A stretch of DNA of 8,390 bases. Origin: Nannocystaceae bacterium (lineage in GTDB: Bacteria; Myxococcota_A; Polyangia; Nannocystales; Nannocystaceae). The position numbers and the translations under genes were made by a program. This document shows positions 6,912 through 8,390 of this stretch, in pieces; the first letter of the stretch is position 1, and every line of letters begins with the position of its first letter. The notes beneath the pieces are model-generated. The model was not told the DNA's origin and searched no databases. It saw only the letters and a program-made list of their open reading frames with translations. The stretch covers positions 1 to 8,390 of the forward strand of contig JAESSZ010001146.1 in NCBI GenBank assembly GCA_016763875.1, read 5' to 3'.

Positions 6912-7397
6912 TCAACTCTTGGGTGTCGCCGGGCGCGCCGAAACCCAACCCGCGCGCGCGTCGGGGAATGCGTCCGCGTACGGCACGTAGGGCTTGATGT
7001 CGAGGATCGGCGTGCCGTCCAGCGCATCGATGCGCTCCACCACCAGGCGCAGGCCCTCGACAGAAACGAGACGCACAGCCGACAACCCGATCGGGTTCGG
7101 GCGATGAGGCGCGCGTGTCGAAAGCAGACCGCGCGACTTTTCTTCACCCGGCGGCCGCACCTTGTTGCGCCACCCATGGTTGAGGTGCAACCAAGTCAGC
7201 ACCCAGATGTACTCAAAGTCATCAAGATCCGCGACCGCATCGCGCGACAGCACGGTGTCGAACAACTCAAGCGTGGCTTGCTCCTCTGGCCGCAGTTCGG
7301 GATCGCCCGGCAAGACCGCCTGGCGTGGCGTGCCGTGTCGTTCCTTGTGCGGCGACCGAACGACGCCGATCGGAGAGAGTTCGATCTGCGTCGGCAT
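6912..7397 (-). CDS. trmO: TrmO: tRNA (t6A37)-N6-methyltransferase
   Basis: TrmO (formerly YaeB/TsaA, UPF0066) uses S-adenosylmethionine to methylate N6 of threonylcarbamoyladenosine at position 37 of tRNA-Thr reading ACY codons, giving m6t6A. I start it at ATG 7397 (161 aa) because the conserved part begins at once (IELSPIGVVRSP, 4-15). In-frame ATGs at 7442 and 7454 would add 15 or 19 residues of poor conservation, and no start has a clear ribosome site. Family signatures, numbered from ATG 7397: YIWVLTWLHLNH (63-74), GLLSTRAPHRPNPIGLSAVRL at 90-110 with RAPHRPNPIG at 95-104 as the hallmark, and LDGTPILDIKPYVPYAD (126-142). It ends soon after this domain, so it lacks the C-terminal extension of the E. 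coli protein of about 235 aa, as many short homologues do. It is divergent from the pseudouridine synthase gene. Confidence 0.93.
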   Translation of the reverse strand: MPTQIELSPIGVVRSPHKERHGTPRQAVLPGDPELRPEEQATLELFDTVLSRDAVADLDDFEYIWVLTWLHLNHGWRNKVRPPGEEKSRGLLSTRAPHRPNPIGLSAVRLVSVEGLRLVVERIDALDGTPILDIKPYVPYADAFPDARAGWVSARPATPKS

Positions 7398-7448
7398 GTC
7401 CGCGTCGTTGGTATAGGACTTCGGCGGGATCGAGCGAGCCATAGGCGC

Positions 7449-7469
7449 AAGCATGCCACTGAAGCATGC
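7449..7469. repeat. Direct repeat AAGCATGC x2 in the trmO / pseudouridine synthase intergenic region
   Basis: AAGCATGC occurs at 7449-7456 and 7462-7469, so the copies are 13 bases apart start to start. Each contains the palindrome GCATGC. The site lies between two divergent genes and could be an operator, though two eight-base words can also recur by chance. The first copy covers the alternative trmO ATG at 7454, which argues mildly for the shorter trmO start. Confidence 0.35.
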
Positions 7470-7470
7470 G

Positions 7471-7512
7471 GTGTTGATGGCGAGAGCATCCCGAAGGGCC
7501 CACGCGCGCTAG
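7471..7512 (+). other. Possible leader minicistron in frame ahead of the pseudouridine synthase
   Basis: GTG 7471, TTG 7474 and ATG 7477 are three successive start-type codons in one frame. From the ATG the frame encodes 11 residues (MARASRRAHAR) and stops at TAG 7510-7512. The same frame then continues open as the RluA-type gene. The peptide is strongly basic. It may be a short upstream reading frame, the old N-terminus cut off by a nonsense change, or chance. Confidence 0.3.
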
Positions 7513-7548
7513 TGCCCGGCCGCGTCAGGTCCGGTACCCTCCACCGTC

Positions 7549-8390
7549 CTGGACGACGCGACCTACACAACCTCGTGGACCGCCACAGAGGCGCACGCGA
7601 ACGCACGCATCGACGCGTTCCTTGCCGCACAACTACCCTGGCGGTCACGCGTGTCCCTCGTCGCGATGCTTCGCAAGGGTGCCGCGCGCGTCAACGGCCA
7701 CTCGGTCAAGAAGGCCCATCGTCTGGCGCTGGGCGACCTTGTCGAGCTCGAACTGCCCGCGGTCGATGTGCCGCACGAGGAGATCGCCGCGATCGAGCTT
7801 CCCGTGCTGTTCGAGGACGACGATCTCATCGTGGTGAACAAGCCGCCCGGACTACCGGTTCATCCCGCGTCGACGTGCCCCTACGTCAACGCATTGGCGC
7901 GCCTACAGCTTCGCTACACCCAAGACTTCCCAGACCCCAGCGCGGAGCCCTCGGTGATCCACCGACTCGATCGCGGCACCAGTGGGGTCATCGCGTTCGC
8001 GCGACGACGAGGTCTCGTCGCCTACTACGCCGGGCAGTTTGAGCGACGCACCGTGGGAAAGCGATACACCGCGATCGTCGAAGGCCAGCCCCCCGACCAA
8101 GCCGTGATCGACACGCCGCTGCTGGTCGTCGATGGACAGCGCGTGACCGCGCACCCCGATGGAAAACCATCGCATACGGAGTACCGCGTGATCGCCCGAA
8201 CGCCGACACTCGCACTCGTCCAGATCGTTTTACGAACCGGACGCAAGCATCAGATCCGGGCCCACTTTACCTCGGAGGGATTTCCGCTGCTCTACGACGA
8301 CCTCTATCGGCGCCGCGCCCCCGACGAGGTCTGGCCCCCTGATGCACGCCCGATGCTGCACGCAAGGCAGCTGCAGCTCACCCACCGAAC
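7549..8390 (+). CDS. RluA-family 23S rRNA/tRNA pseudouridine synthase, partial at 3' end
   Basis: Isomerises specific uridines in rRNA or tRNA; which position cannot be told from this sequence. Numbered from CTG 7549, 280 codons are visible. An S4 RNA-binding domain spans about 18-68 (ARIDAFLAAQLP, RVSLVAMLRKGAARVNG, GDLVELELP). The catalytic domain follows with NKPPGLPVHP (98-107), the active-site HRLDRGTSG (138-146, catalytic D141) and TGRKHQIRAHF (230-240). All are typical of RluA/C/D. The start is a problem: the frame is open from 7513, but ATG, GTG and TTG do not occur in it until GTG 7651 (residue 35), which would cut the S4 domain in half. I therefore place it at CTG 7549, the best near-cognate codon; the true start could be elsewhere after the TAG at 7510. 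No good ribosome site precedes the CTG. Confidence 0.88.
   Translation, partial: MDDATYTTSWTATEAHANARIDAFLAAQLPWRSRVSLVAMLRKGAARVNGHSVKKAHRLALGDLVELELPAVDVPHEEIAAIELPVLFEDDDLIVVNKPPGLPVHPASTCPYVNALARLQLRYTQDFPDPSAEPSVIHRLDRGTSGVIAFARRRGLVAYYAGQFERRTVGKRYTAIVEGQPPDQAVIDTPLLVVDGQRVTAHPDGKPSHTEYRVIARTPTLALVQIVLRTGRKHQIRAHFTSEGFPLLYDDLYRRRAPDEVWPPDARPMLHARQLQLTHR

Noticed and set aside
6855..8042. Long plus-strand open frame of 395 codons
   Set aside because: Its left half is antisense to trmO and its right half is out of frame with the pseudouridine synthase; the product is Arg-rich with no recognisable domain, as expected of a shadow frame in GC-rich DNA.

Overview
This window looks like chromosomal DNA of a GC-rich myxobacterium, most likely of the Nannocystis/Plesiocystis/Enhygromyxa group. 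The clues are Ser/Thr/Gly- and Asp-rich linkers just after lipoprotein signal sequences, a Cys-rich lipoprotein carrying an N-terminal zinc-ribbon-like motif, strong G/C third-position bias, GTG starts and overlapping ATGA/GTGA gene junctions. The assignment is from style only; there is no rRNA or marker gene here. I see no tRNA, CRISPR array, insertion sequence or phage gene.

Left part (1-3238): a partial secreted protein with a possible CotH-type C-terminus runs leftward off the edge (start GTG at 665). Across an intergenic region of about 180 bases with one AT-rich promoter-like island lies a rightward pair. The first gene encodes a Cys-rich lipoprotein (846-1910). The second encodes a radical SAM/SPASM enzyme (1907-3238) that overlaps it by the four bases ATGA. 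This is the most intriguing part: SPASM enzymes usually modify peptides or proteins, and the tightly coupled partner is a surface-type protein with 28 ectodomain cysteines.

Middle (3307-5042): an ECF-type sigma factor with a SnoaL-like C-terminal extension, followed through a GTGA overlap by an integral-membrane fatty acid hydroxylase/sterol desaturase family protein. The two are probably co-translated. The sigma factor may control the hydroxylase, the upstream pair, or distant genes. Then comes an orphan secreted protein with eight mature cysteines (5145-6035).

Right part (6056-8390): two leftward genes, a metallo-beta-lactamase-fold-like protein with an incomplete metal site and the tRNA methyltransferase TrmO. 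A perfect 11-bp hairpin lies between them. Divergent from trmO is an RluA-type pseudouridine synthase that runs off the right edge. Its complete S4 domain has no ATG, GTG or TTG start upstream in frame after a TAG at 7510, so it uses CTG, has a leader minicistron, or the sequence or gene is altered there. trmO and the synthase are ordinary RNA-modification housekeeping genes; the rest is accessory in character.
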